64,000 nucleotides of DNA from Xanthostigma xanthostigma (taxonomy: Eukaryota > Arthropoda > Insecta > Raphidioptera > Raphidiidae), in NCBI GenBank assembly GCA_963575645.1, contig OY754464.1:79644948-79708947 (forward strand). The letters run 5' to 3'. The notes beneath the pieces were generated by a model that had not been told where the DNA came from, did no database searches, and saw nothing but the letters and a program-made list of their open reading frames with translations. Positions within the stretch are counted from its first letter, which is position 1. Each line of letters opens with the position of its first letter. Below, one piece after another: positions 33,611 to 44,023 of this stretch. The position numbers and the translations under genes were made by a program.

Positions 33611-34022
33611 AAAGTCCACTAGATTTTCTGCTAGGTTCCTTGCTAGATTTCACTACTAGCTTTCTAGCGCCGGTTTCCTTAATTGCTCTTATGTGCTCGC
33701 TTCACACGAGACGTCTTTACAAGCTTGCAGGTAGGTCTGGTGCCTGCGCAGTGATAAAACAGTAACAAAAGTGCCTGTTTATTGTCTCTGAACAGAACAC
33801 ACACTATGGGATAGTGTTTGTTTGTGGCCGTTTTTTCAAGTCGTCCACGTGCTTCCTGATTGGTTCTTGCTCATACCTAGCAGCGGACTTAACAAGAATA
33901 TAACCCCTGTTCTAATTTTAAAGCTATCTTGTGAGCTAGCAGGCGAGCCCGCAGTGACGTTATTTACAGCTTCGTATCCAGCATAAGTCCAAGCAGTGTT
34001 TCTAGCCACGTGTGCAGCAGCA
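33611..34022 (+). mobile_element. TTAA-flanked MITE family 'GCCGCTGCACAC', copy 1
   Basis: The right end 'cgtgtgcagcagca' abuts TTAA (34023-34026). The interior matches 55517-55946 through 'gcttcacacgagacgtcttt', 'tgtctctgaacagaacacac' and 'gtgagctagcaggcgagccc'. Left end decayed. No protein. Confidence 0.75.
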
Positions 34023-34117
34023 TTAAAATGACTATAAAAGACGGAAGTACCACACTTATTGTCGACATACTTACCTGTGAGCAACCTAGAAGGAAGCTTC
34101 GCCCGCTACCACATCGC

Positions 34118-34162
34118 CTTTGATAATTTCTACCGCAGTTGTAGACGAAACGTGAGGTAGTA
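34118..34162 (+). ncRNA. Hammerhead-like motif A
   Basis: Core TTGATAA (degraded from CTGANGA), stem II TCTAC...GTAGA, GAAAC, then GTG where GTH is needed. Both the core and the cleavage triplet are altered, so inactive. Confidence 0.5.
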
Positions 34163-34301
34163 ATACCAATGGACCACGGCATGCAAGCCCAGAAACCTAG
34201 ACGATTTGGATCAACACCACTTTTTGCGTACGTATTTACGAACGATCTCTAACTAAATCTTCTTGGTTTCCGGGCTTCTATGCCGTGGTCAATTGGTATT
34301 A

Positions 34302-34346
34302 CTACCTGACGTTTCGTCTACAACTACGATGGACATTATCAAAGGC
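34302..34346 (-). ncRNA. Hammerhead-like motif B
   Basis: Minus strand: stem I half CCT, core TTGATAA, imperfect stem II, GTAGAC GAAAC, triplet GTC, stem I half AGG. The 3' core is intact; two residues of the 5' core differ. Confidence 0.55.
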
Positions 34347-34418
34347 GATGTGGTAGCGGGCGAAGTGTCCTTCTAGGCTGCTCACAGGTAAGTGTGTCGA
34401 CAAGTGTGGTACCACATC

Positions 34419-34463
34419 GCCTTTGATAATGTCTACCGCAGTTGTAGACAAAACGTCAGGTAG
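34419..34463 (+). ncRNA. Hammerhead-like motif C
   Basis: Core TTGATAA, perfect stem II GTCTAC...GTAGAC, AAAAC in place of GAAAC, triplet GTC, stem I AGG pairing with CCT. Decayed. Confidence 0.5.
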
Positions 34464-34540
34464 TAATACCAATGGACCACGGCATGCAAGCCCGGAAACC
34501 AAGAAGATTTGGATCAACACCGGACGGAAAGGCCTACACG

Positions 34541-35114
34541 CATGGATAGCATTAAAATTGGCTCATATCCAGATGAAACCATAAACTTCTTTAAGACAAT
34601 AGTACAAGGACAGAGAAGGCTGCTAAGGCATTATCGATGAGACGAAGCGAGAACGAATCAGCGATGACAGGGCGCCGGGTGTATTTTCACTGGATATTAT
34701 ATTCAACTTAAAGGCATCGTAATTCATCAACGCGTTTGTATAGAAAAGGAGGAATGACGAAGAAGGAGAAGGAATGAAAAGAAGAATGAATGGAACGAAC
34801 ACGTCTTGGTAACAACACGAATACCTAAATAGTAGTCGAGGAAGAATCTTTAAACAGCTTTGTTAGTAAAAGAAAAGTCGTGTGAAATTCATCGTTCTAA
34901 ATTAGCTTAAGCCTCGAAGAAAAATGGTGTTAGCTCCAAGTAATGCTACTGGCAGGGCAATGTGTGAATACCCTGCATGCTTCGCGTATATACAAGCGCA
35001 TTCACAAAAAGTACAAACCGAATGCCGTATCGTTATTAGAGCCAACGCGGTGTTAGCTATTCGGTCCGGCTTCAAGCCGTAGACTATTAATCTATATATC
35101 GTTTTTTTCTGATA
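34541..35114. other. No supported gene
   Basis: May contain decayed coding of the neighbouring Penelope-like element (34540-34700 has a low-A+T, codon-like texture), but I could not match it to a domain. Confidence 0.3.
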
Positions 35115-35252
35115 GAATTCGCTCAAAACTATTAGTTCAGAAGCAAATCTGGTAGAATTTGCTCAAAGCTATTTATAGTTAAGACACCGGGCCGCAAACG
35201 AAATACAAAATTATATCTATCGCACTCGGGTGAAACCGGGACGGGCCGCTAG
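35115..35252 (+). mobile_element. Helitron 3' half
   Basis: Two units of the 'ctattagttcagaagcaaat' repeat, then 'cactcgggtgaaaccggg' and the terminus CTAG (35249-35252) before T. 5' truncated. Confidence 0.7.
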
Positions 35253-35332
35253 TAATGTTATAAAGGGAGAGTGCGAATTTTGTGTTTGCGTAATCTCCGA
35301 AACTACTCAACCGATTGAAAAAAATCACCAAT

Positions 35333-35566
35333 TGTGAAAAACAACTCTAATAATTTAGAGTGATGATGATCCTGTTTAAATATTAAAGATTAAAGGATGA
35401 AACCTGGTGGCATAGGATCAATGAACTTTGCAAATAGACAGCATTGATTCCCTGAAGATGGCATAAAGATTGCCGAAACGTCAGACAATGAAATGCAATA
35501 AAAAAAACTTCAATATTTGCAAAGTTCATTGATCCTATTCCACCAGGTTTCATCCTTTAATCTTCT
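35333..35566. mobile_element. 234-bp retrozyme-like foldback with hammerhead in the loop
   Basis: Flanked by exact 13-bp direct repeats AAAAATCACCAAT (35320-35332 and 35567-35579). Inverted arms 35379-35433 and 35514-35564 pair almost completely ('ggatgaaacctggtgg', 'aggatcaatgaactttgc'). The loop contains a complete hammerhead core. The length, the absence of protein, and a type I hammerhead resemble the small Penelope-related retrozymes described in animals; that name is an inference. Confidence 0.8.
35441..35496 (+). ncRNA. Hammerhead ribozyme (type I, minimal)
   Basis: Stem I distal GCATT (35441-35445) pairs with AATGC (35492-35496); core CTGAAGA (35452-35458); stem II GGCA/TGCC (35460-35463, 35471-35474); GAAA (35475-35478); stem III AC/GT; cleavage triplet GTC (35480-35482). 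All conserved core residues are present. The two-base stem III suggests dimer cleavage, as in Penelope-type motifs. The pair next to the core in stem I is imperfect. Confidence 0.8.
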
Positions 35567-35727
35567 AAAAATCACCAATATTTAGAATAGACCTTCAAGA
35601 TGGACATAGGCTATATATTATCGCGTTAAAATAAAATCGCTTTTTGTGGACACCAAGTAAATCGACAAAAAAAAAAAAAAAACACTGGCAATCTAAAAAT
35701 TCGTGCGAAGCCGTACCGGGCCACTAG

Positions 35728-35915
35728 TTATATAATAAACTCAATAGATAGACTGCAAATTATAGACGTTCGCGGACAGCTGATGCTATCCGCGTCTATA
35801 AGATTACTCAATAGGCTTTAAATAGCAAAAGATTTTTTTTATTACTTCAATGATTCATTTAACTTACTTTTTTAGAAGGTATTCGTATCGTGGTCCAGAT
35901 TCGCCCGAAAGGATG
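35728..35915. other. Anonymous short spacer
   Basis: Nothing recognised. Confidence 0.3.
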
Positions 35916-36120
35916 TTGGAAAGTTCAACAAGATCCCTGCAATTATGTAGGAACCGTTGGAAAGCTCAACAAGATGCCTGCAATTATGTAGGAACCGTTG
36001 GAAAGCTCAATAAAATCCCTGCAATTATGTAGGAACCGTTGGAAAGGTCAACAAGATCCCTGCAATTATGTAGGAACCGTTGGAAAGCTCAACAAGATGC
36101 CTGCAATTCTGTAGAAACCG
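35916..36120. repeat. 41-bp minisatellite, five units
   Basis: Exact period of 41 bp: units start at 35916, 35957, 35998, 36039 and 36080 with 'ttggaaagctcaacaagatc'-type text and 'tgcaattatgtaggaaccg'. The unit is an expanded version of a segment of the neighbouring SINE ('agattcaacaagatgcc'). Confidence 0.95.
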
Positions 36121-36620
36121 TTGGAAATCTCAACAAGATATGCCTGCAACCACCTAGATTTTTTTAGAAATCGCGGGAAGATTCAACAAGATGCCCCGGC
36201 ACAGAAATCACCTCTCTCGACGAGAGACAGTAAAGAAAAAATTCCAAGTCATATCCGCCCCCGTTGGGATTCGAACCCAGTACCTTTCGAATCTCAGTCT
36301 AGCGCGCTTACTATTACGCTATACTGTTTTGGAAAGTTCAACAAGATCCCTGCAATTATGCAGGAACCGTTGGAAAGGTCAACAAGATGCCTGCAATTAT
36401 GTAGGAATCGTTGGAAAGCTCAACAAGATATGCCTGCAACCACCTAGAATTTTTTAGAAATCGCGGGAAGATTCAACAAGATGCCCCAACACAGAAATTA
36501 CCTCTCTCAACGAGAGACAGTAAAGAAAAAGTCCAAAGTCATATCCGCCCTCGTTGGGATTCGAACCCAGTACCTTTCGAACGTCAGTCTAGCGCGCTCA
36601 CCATTAGGCTATACTCACTC
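36121..36620 (-). mobile_element. Two tandem SINE copies joined by 41-bp repeats
   Basis: Two near-identical minus-strand SINE heads (36190-36328 and 36480-36612), 290 bp apart. Each has a B box GGTTCGAATCCC and an A-box-like region ending near 'agcgcgct'. Between them (36329-36410) are two more 41-bp units. The body ('ctctctcgacgagagacag', 'tcatatccgcc') is a diverged relative of the 20428 and 28402 SINEs. Probably one insertion, then unequal duplication. Confidence 0.8.
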
Positions 36621-36689
36621 TGTACAATGAATAGAATTATAACTTACTTTACAGGAATGTGAGTTTATACAGCGAACAATGGGCGTTAA

Positions 36690-37030
36690 GACACGCATTA
36701 TACGGAGGATTCGCGGCGGCCGATGGGTCTTGAGAAGACAATCTCGGCGATAAATCTTGTATAGGACATGATACCCATTACAAGCTGAACTACTAGTGGC
36801 GGCGGATGGCGGGCAGGGAGTGGAGAGGAAAGTTCTTCTTCTTCTTCTTCATCTCCTAACACTCGCTCGATTGACTGAGAGAAAATGTAGTCGCCCGATT
36901 TCCCTCTGCAGCTTGTACACTGAATTGTTAACGGATACGCGATAAATATTTGGCTAAAGACCGCGATCCGCCCGCGCATTCTTATCTGTTCGTCTGTTTT
37001 TCTTTTAATACGCCCCGACATAAATGCTTT
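36690..37030. other. GC-rich patch without recognised gene
   Basis: Higher G+C than surroundings, with a (CTT)n run at 36836-36849. The 107-codon minus frame (36698-37021) is acidic in its middle because of that triplet run, and has no domain I know. A promoter or first exon is possible but unsupported. Confidence 0.25.
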
Positions 37031-37332
37031 GCAAATTGTTGTAGGATTTCGTCCCAGCAGAACTGCAGAACAACCAAAATCTTACAGCTACTTCCTAGTT
37101 TTAGAATTAATTATATTTTATCACGTTTTTATTAAATCGATTTCTTGTGTGTCTGTCCGGGTGGAATGTTCTAATTGATTTTAAACTAACTTCCTGACGA
37201 CATAAAGACTTGAAATTTTTAATATAACTCAGAATTAGATGAGAATACGAGAAAATATTAAAATAAAGTAGAAAATAATAAAAGAAATAAAAATTTAAAC
37301 TTGTTTACCGTTGTAAGGCACATAGCAGTCAC

Positions 37333-37405
37333 TGGTCTGTAGCTCAGTTGGTTAGAGCGTCGTGCTAATAACGCGAAGGGCGCGGGTTCGATCCTCCCAT
37401 GATCC
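37333..37405 (+). tRNA. tRNA-Ile(AAT)-like sequence, probably pseudogene
   Basis: D arm TAGCTCAGTTGGTTAGAGC, anticodon arm CGTGCTAATAACGCG (anticodon AAT), and T arm GCGGGTTCGATCCTCCC closely follow tRNA-Ile. The acceptor stem has two or three mismatches (GGTCTGT against ATGATCC), so it is likely a recent pseudogene or SINE head. No CCA is coded. It is followed by a T-run about 10 bases later (37414-37421). Confidence 0.65.
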
Positions 37406-37421
37406 ATATAATATTTTTTTT

Positions 37422-38985
37422 AGCACGTTTATACTAGCTTGACCTACATGTATGTATGTGTGTAAAGGAATCTTTCAGCGTAATTTTCACTCATTTCTAA
37501 AAGTCTGATTAACTTGAAAATTTGCACACGTGTCAAGGACCGATGACAAAATACTTATTTCATAAAAATACCTAAACTTGAATTAAAAAGATTTGAATTT
37601 TAAAAAATTACTTTTGATGTCGTTTTAAGACTAAAAATTAAGAATAGTTATTGGCGTAACTAGTAGTCTAAGTCATTCATCGCGCTGACAGGTCATGACT
37701 TAGCCTACAAGTTACGCCCATAATTTTATTCAACAATTGCGCGTTATTCATGTTTTATTTATTGTTATTAATGAGATGTTGTAAATATCTATTTATTTCT
37801 TTATAAAAAAAACTGTCAATACTAACAGCACCAAACAGCACGATTCAATGTTTTGGTTTGAGGTTAGCCGGTTATGAATAAACTCCATGTCGAAAACATT
37901 CGGCCTCTCAATTTTAGTACCAATGGGTAACAACGGAGTTGTTGTTACCGACTATTTCGTTACGACTCAGAAAATAGTTACGTTTATTTTCATTACTCCA
38001 CAATGGCCGAGCTAGTAGGAATCTTCATTGAGTTATGACAAGTAATTGTCACCAGTCGGTAAATGGCTATTTAGGGTTTGGTTTTTAGGCATGATAAAAC
38101 ATGAATAACGCGCATGAGTTGAATAAAATAAATTATAGTTTAAAAAAACTAAAACAAAACAGTAGAAAATAACTATTAACGAAATAATTCAATTATACCT
38201 ATAATAGATGAATTAAACGCATCACAAAGGCAAGAGCTGTATTTATTAATGAAAATATGCAACTGTAAAAAATGTATCATATAGAATTTACGGAGCGAAC
38301 GCAGGTTTAATAAGGTGCAAGTCTATTAATAGAAGAAGCGTGTCACATAATACGCAAGGTAGGTATAAAGATATACACCCCACTGTAATATCTATCAACC
38401 TCCAACAAATATTTAATAAAAATACTGTCAGGCACTACGCCCGTTCTGTATTATTACCTACACACAAGTCTACAACTTTTACCGAAACACTATTTCATTT
38501 TTATACGACGTTCCTTTCAACCCTGCAGAGACATCAAAGGAAGTACAATTTATATCACTCCCTTCTCTCGTCGAAAAATATCTCTTCTGGAGCAACAGAA
38601 CAACCGACGAGCGCTGCACAGCTCATACGAGATGTTCAATTTGCCTTGGCTCCGTTTAATCAATAAACATAATCTAGGATTACGCACGAGATCGACACAA
38701 TTTCGATGAGACGAGAACGAGACCGAGAAGAATCGAAATCGACACTGAGGACGAGACCTTTATGTGGACGATTCGTTAAAGTTTTAAACAATGTCTGATT
38801 TCTACAGGTACTATAAATCAAACGAAATGCTGATTGGATAAATCCAACCAACCAAAGAAAGCCTATCGAAAGAATTACATAGGGAAAAGCGGTCTGAAAA
38901 CAAACGAAAGATCTGTAACTAGCACGTGTTTAGTTATATCCAAAACGCTCCTGTCACATGGTGACGTTCCAATAACCCAGACATA
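37422..38985. other. Anonymous DNA
   Basis: No element ends or coding recognised. A small inverted pair 'ggcgtaactagtagtctaag' / 'cttagcctacaagttacgcc' lies at 37653-37719. The 108-codon frame at 38340-38666 shows no domain. Confidence 0.35.
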
Positions 38986-39758
38986 CAGGTGACCGATATT
39001 TTCTCGTATTCCTCTCGAGAGCAGAAACTATGACTAATTTGGAATGATTTACCTCTAGCTGTTGGGGGTCGGATATGCGTCATTTTTGAGAAAATCTACT
39101 TCGGTTTTAATAAAATATTCTTACTTTTTGGTCTCAGTTTTTCCATGACCTGATACCTTACTAATTGGCCAACCTTCCTAAAGCTAAAACACGAAACTTA
39201 CTGTTAGATTTAGCGGAAAAACATTTTACGCTTCAAGAAAACCGAGCTCAAAATTATTTCTGGGCTCTTCTCAGGTCACTGCCCATTGAGGTATCACCTT
39301 AATAAAATTGGCGTAATGGACACCATGGTGATGCCGCTTCTGTACTGAGGTCCTTGAAATATCGGAGCATTTGCTTTGCAAGTGTGAAGTTGTCATGATT
39401 CAAAGATTCCGTCACTTCAACAACCCATTCTCAACGCCTGATCATGTTTGGGATACAGATTCCAGAGCCATTCTAGGCTTCATCAAAAGCCTTAACTTCA
39501 CCAGGAATAAACAAATCAGGGCTACACAACAGATCTAATAAGGTTGTGGTGTCGACGAGGCGCGCCTCACACCCTCATTTATTCTTAATCTACTGTTACA
39601 TTTTATGTTGTGTGTTAAAACTTACAATAAATTAAAAAAATCAAATAGAAATTCTTCACACAAGTGTCATGACGCATTTCCAAACTCCCGAGTGATAGAG
39701 GTTAAATCATTCCAAAGTAGTCACAGTTTCTTCTTCTGAGAGGAATTACCGGTCACCC
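38986..39758. mobile_element. TA-flanked TIR element carrying a LINE tail, copy B
   Basis: Left end CAGGTGACCGATATTTTC, right end complement of 'gaattaccggtcaccc', with inward inverted text ('tttacctctagctgttggg' against 'aactcccgagtgatagagg'). It has the same ends as 15596-16033. The centre is a Jockey/R1-type LINE 3' end (about 39210-39640), of which copy A keeps only the last 40 or so bases. Confidence 0.75.
39229..39538 (+). pseudogene. LINE (Jockey/R1 group) C-terminal fragment
   Basis: First part reads ...KIISGLFSGHCPLRYHLNKI (to about 39320), the motif after the RNase H domain in Jockey/R1-type LINEs (GHCPLRYHLNKIG). After a +1 frame change near 39325 it continues CRFCTEVLEISEHLLCKCE, a C-x2-C...H-x4-C zinc knuckle, and ends at TAA (39536-39538). 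The 3' UTR ends near 39640 in A-rich sequence. One frameshift; 5' truncated. No reverse transcriptase left. Confidence 0.8.
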
Positions 39759-40253
39759 TATATATTTGAATGGTAACCTAAGGCGTTTCTTATGCAATAT
39801 CCAGCTGTGTTAATGTAGGGTGTTGATTAAGCGAAATAGGTATCAGTGGTCATATTTTCAGTGCGGGATCTCGCAGCAAATCACTTAAGCATTCGGAATC
39901 ACGCGGGAATGTGGAATCCCACGTTGCGGGATTGCAATCCCTGCATCGAACATGGTGTACAGCAGTTTTTTAACGAACACTCGGTATACACACAGATCAC
40001 GTGGAGAATAGAGCTATGAGCCGAGTATAGAGGCACCCAACGACAATACAGCATGCATACAAGCATTGCAGGCATTGTTCACGACAAAATACTTCACATG
40101 AAAAAGAAACCAAATTAAAATTTCAGAGCGGCATTGAAAATCACGCCGCCATCAAATATTCACACGCTTGCTTTTGTTATATGATCTGAAATTAGGTAAT
40201 ACTGACATTATGAACCGGTTTTCTTATCCCATGGGATGACATACTTAGATAGA
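39759..40253. other. Anonymous DNA
   Basis: Nothing recognised. Confidence 0.3.
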
Positions 40254-40592
40254 TACTAATATATAAAGCTGAAGAGTTTGTTCGTTTGTTTGATTGAACT
40301 GGCCAATCTCAAGAACTACTGGTTCGAATTGAATTTTTTTTTGTTAGATAGTCCATTTATCGAGAAAGGCTATAGGCTATATAATATCACGCTATGACCA
40401 ATAGGTGCGGAGCATCAATGAAAAATGTAACTCAAAATTTGTCCGTCCATCCAAAACTTTTGAACGGCAACTCCGATCATCATGACATTTGGACACAACA
40501 TTCATCTCGGTAAACTAAGATGAACGTGTGTACTCATGCCCCCTCCCCCATTCGTTTTTTTGCACTCGGGTAAAACCGGGCGGGGCCGCTAG
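40254..40592 (+). mobile_element. Helitron-like element without the tRNA block
   Basis: 5' 'tatataaagctgaagagttt' and 'atagtccatttatcgagaaa'; 3' 'cattcatctcggtaaactaa', 'cactcgggtaaaaccggg' and CTAG (40589-40592). It matches 11684-12276 on both sides, but goes directly from 'tgaaaaatgtaac' to 'caaaacttttgaacgg', where the other copies hold about 250 bp with tRNA-Lys. Confidence 0.82.
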
Positions 40593-40599
40593 TAATATA

Positions 40600-40659
40600 T
40601 GCGTAGCCGAAAGCTCTACCGTGTTTCACCACACGTGCGGAGCCGCGGGGAACAGCTAG
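40600..40659 (+). mobile_element. Second Helitron 3' terminus
   Basis: 'gtgcggagccgcggggaac' followed by CTAG (40656-40659) and T. Only the terminus is present; it lies just downstream of the previous Helitron end. Confidence 0.6.
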
Positions 40660-42499
40660 TTTATTATATATAGCTCAAAAAACAGGATACAGTAAGTCAG
40701 GATTACACATATCTACTACAAATGGACCTTAAAAATATACTACAGAACACTTTAAAAATACAGATCTTTTACATTGTTTTATATAACTCCAAAAACATGA
40801 ATATAAACATCCAAATAAAATAAAATAATAATTTATTTGAATCTCAGGGACTGCGGCATGTGACAAATGGTAGTTTTGTTCTTAACAAAAGCCAAGTTAT
40901 AATCCAACGCATACACAAAGCAAGCGTCACGCGCTGCCATCTAACGAAATACAAGTAACTAAATTTCGCCCTGTTATCTAGATATCGTCTTCAACTAAAG
41001 CACACAAACGTAACGTCGTTTCATACAAGTGTCGCGCCAATTGCACGTTTTTACTCCCAACCAAACGCGTCATTAGACTTGTTCGGTATTTTTTTTTTAA
41101 TTTAATACGTAAACGTTTTTGATCAACTCTATCCAATAAACTTCTACGAATTTCTGACCCTTGGATGTTAGTATATTATGACTGCTTGTGTCCTGTTCCT
41201 AATAAGTAAAGAGCTTTCACAGACATCAACCTGTGGAGGGAACCAAAAGCCCGCGTACAAACAAAGCTAACTTGACATTAGCACCAGGGATGTGAGAACA
41301 CGCAGTAAGGGGGCCGTCCCGTTAAACTAATAATAAACTAAATGAAAAAATAAAAACTATTAAAATGATACTATAGCCCAGTTATTAATTTCAATGTTTC
41401 CGATTGCTTCTCACATGGACAATTATATGTTACGTGTTCTAGAGTCGACAAATCAGACAATCTCTATATCTGCACAGACAATGGAACAATGAAAAATAGA
41501 AATAATTTATTGCTAAGGCAATCGGACCAGATTCAATCCATACGAATTGGTCTTCCATCTGTCCTTAAATTACATAAAAGTAACAGAAAAACAATAAAAA
41601 TTAAAAAAAGATTAAATAATGTCTTAACTTAAGTAAAGGTCAATAAATGTTGCCGATATCATAATAAAAGTTTTCATTTGATTGCGATGTGAAATGGCCT
41701 AGTATGGTAGTAGGTATGCTCCAAGCGGCCAGCAAACGAAACCGTTACCCGCATGCGCAGTAGCTAAAACGTTTTGAAACACGTGTTAGCTATCTGCGCC
41801 TGACACTGACAGTTTCGTTACCGTTTGCTAGCTGCAACGTATACCCACAAGCGTTGTGAATTTAAACGTGTGCTTTCTCTTTTCTTCCTTTTTCATTAAA
41901 CCAGACTGAGCCACAGCAACGCGTGGCCTGGTACAGCTACGTTTTATAAAATTTTAAATGCATCTATCTAGCCTTTGCAAAAACGATATTAGGTACGATC
42001 GATAAGGATATCTTATCATCCCTACAATATGACTGTACGCTAGGACACACCCCAGGTATACCTATTTCGTTGACGGCCGTACAAACATATATAAAACTAA
42101 AAATAATTTATGTGGGCATCGCCTCGTCCACCGTGAAAATAAAACAGCTCCGAGCATTTTATATCCATCTGTCTCTTTCTATCATTGCGTGCGTACTTCA
42201 GACAAATCCTACAGGATGTTTTAGTTAAACGGGACACCGGTCCAGGTAATTAACTAATTCTAGACTGATAGATTAATTGAAGAACAGGAAAAATACCTTT
42301 AAGGTCAAGTTCTTATAAGGATCCAGCGGGTCTCCCCGCGAGGAGAGCACCAAAGTAGTCAAGGTCAGAAGTGGGAAGGGGTACTTTTTTTTGCCAGAGA
42401 CCCTCCCCTGTTTTCGAGGTCGATGAACACGATAGTGAGGTTCCCACAATTTTTTTCCCTCGGTAACCCCTTCAAATTAGCCCCTCTGTTTTCCATCTT
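40660..42499. other. Mostly anonymous DNA
   Basis: 41902-41941 ('aaccagactgagccac...ggtacagcta') is a short decayed Helitron end of the 60320 family. Near 42212 'acaggatgttttagttaaac' resembles a Tc1/mariner end without a partner. No gene. Confidence 0.4.
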
Positions 42500-42906
42500 T
42501 TGGAATGCTAGAAGCATTGCTTGGACTTCTGCTGGCCGGCAGGCTGGGTACGAGGCCGGAAATGACGTCACTACGTACTCGCCTGCTAGCTAACAAGATA
42601 GAAATTAGAACAGGAATTATTTTTCTTGCTAGATCCTCTGCTTGCTCTGAGCAAGAACCCAATCAGGAAACAGTATCTTGTCACGTAGGCGACTTGTACA
42701 AACGCCCACAAACCAACAAGGCGTCATTCTGCTCACAGTCAGATAACGGACGCGTTTCGCTCTGTGTTTATATTTGAACTGTCACTGCGCGTGCACCAGA
42801 TCCATCTACGAAACAAGCTTGAAAAGACGTCTAGTGTGAAGCGAGCACATATAAGAGCAATCAAGAAAACCAGCGCTAGAAAACTAGTAGTCAAGCGCCT
42901 ACAAAC
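42500..42906 (-). mobile_element. TTAA MITE family 'GCCGCTGCACAC', copy 2 (inverted)
   Basis: Complement of the 33611 and 55517 copies ('gcttggacttctgctggcc', 'cttgctctgagcaagaacc', 'gacgtctagtgtgaagcgag'). Both ends are diverged. Open frames here on either strand come from the repeat. Confidence 0.7.
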
Positions 42907-44019
42907 ATTTAATAAAAAAATATTCGGCTGGTTGTTACATGAAAACAACTCAAAAATTGTTTACAGCATCCTCAATCATTCTGAATTTACTAAAACTTCG
43001 TAAGTTATTATTAATTCATTTCATTTATTTTCTTTCCATTTTTTTTTCAATCGTATTTTGAAAATATTATACGCTACAAATACCTATTAAAATTGTAAAA
43101 TGTTTTGTTTTCTACCCTGGAACTGGCTCTGCCAACTGCCAAGTTGGGTAGGAAAACTTACAAATGTAAAAATAATAATATGTAAAAGTAAGTTAATAAA
43201 TTCAAATTCAAGCCTAGCAACGAATCTAGCGGCAAATTCAGTCTTTGTGTGCGGCGGCCTTTACTATATACTTGCCGGTGTAGCTGAAACACCTGTATAT
43301 AATTCATTCTACAGTGGACGGTAATTCCCCGTTGGACCGTACGTCACGCCGGTTGACATCTACACACAATACACACACGCCGGACTGCAAACTTACCTCC
43401 TGCTTTATCTTCTTTATGAGTACGCGTTCTTTCTCGCTCTTACTGACATGACGTACCGGAAATGTAAAAAGCTCAAACTATTTGTTGCTTATTTTTATCG
43501 ACAAGTCTCATTCCGTTTTTCTCGATTATCAATCAAGACCCGTGCGAAATGAACAATTATATAAGGGCGAAGCATAATTAGGCTTTTGAAAAAAAAATAA
43601 TTATCGATTTTTTTATTGTATTTTAAAACTTTATTATAAATAATATTGATAATCGATGCGAAAAACTGTCAAAAAACTTTTTTTAAATTAATTATAAGCA
43701 ATTTAAAATTGATAAAATATTTAAAAAAAAATCACGTGACTGCAAACGCGCTAAAATTGTTTTTGACAGTTGTGACGTCATAATATTAACATGTATCTAC
43801 GCAGTATACTATCAATGGCTTCTACATGTGTATTGACTAAAACATTATGACGTCACATTATGTTCGGGAAATGTCGGCGCGTTCTCGGAACTGGGTACAA
43901 AAATTTATTTTTAATTTGATATAACTTTTGAATTATAACGAAAATAAAAAAAAGAAAAATAGTTTTGTTATAAAACTTATATACGATCTTTCCATTTATG
44001 ACAAAAAAAATTGTACTAA
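42907..44019. other. Anonymous DNA
   Basis: No coding or element ends recognised. 43580-43740 is very AT-rich with short inverted pieces ('attatcgattttt', 'aataatattgataatcgat'). Confidence 0.35.
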
Positions 44020-44023
44020 TTAA

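Larger units (their letters stand above)
34027..34540. mobile_element. Penelope-like (pLTR) hammerhead cluster
   Basis: Three copies of a roughly 130-bp unit: plus at about 34070-34200, minus at 34250-34395, plus at 34405-34530. Each holds 'taccaatggaccacggcatgc' or its complement, a hammerhead-like motif, and 'catcgcctttgataat'. Mixed direct and inverted terminal units are typical of Penelope-like element insertions. No reverse transcriptase is found next to them. Confidence 0.6.
35262..35727 (+). mobile_element. Helitron-like element interrupted by a hammerhead foldback
   Basis: 5' part with 'gtaatctccgaaactactca', 3' end 'gtgcgaagccgtaccgggc' and CTAG (35724-35727) before T. A 234-bp insertion occupies 35333-35566. 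The Helitron without it is about 220 bp. No coding. Confidence 0.75.

Noticed and set aside
36698-37021. Acidic 107-residue protein
   Set aside because: The acidic run is a (CTT)n microsatellite read in frame; no other support.
37333-37405. Functional tRNA-Ile gene
   Set aside because: D, anticodon and T arms fit, but the acceptor stem has several mismatches; kept as tRNA-like only.
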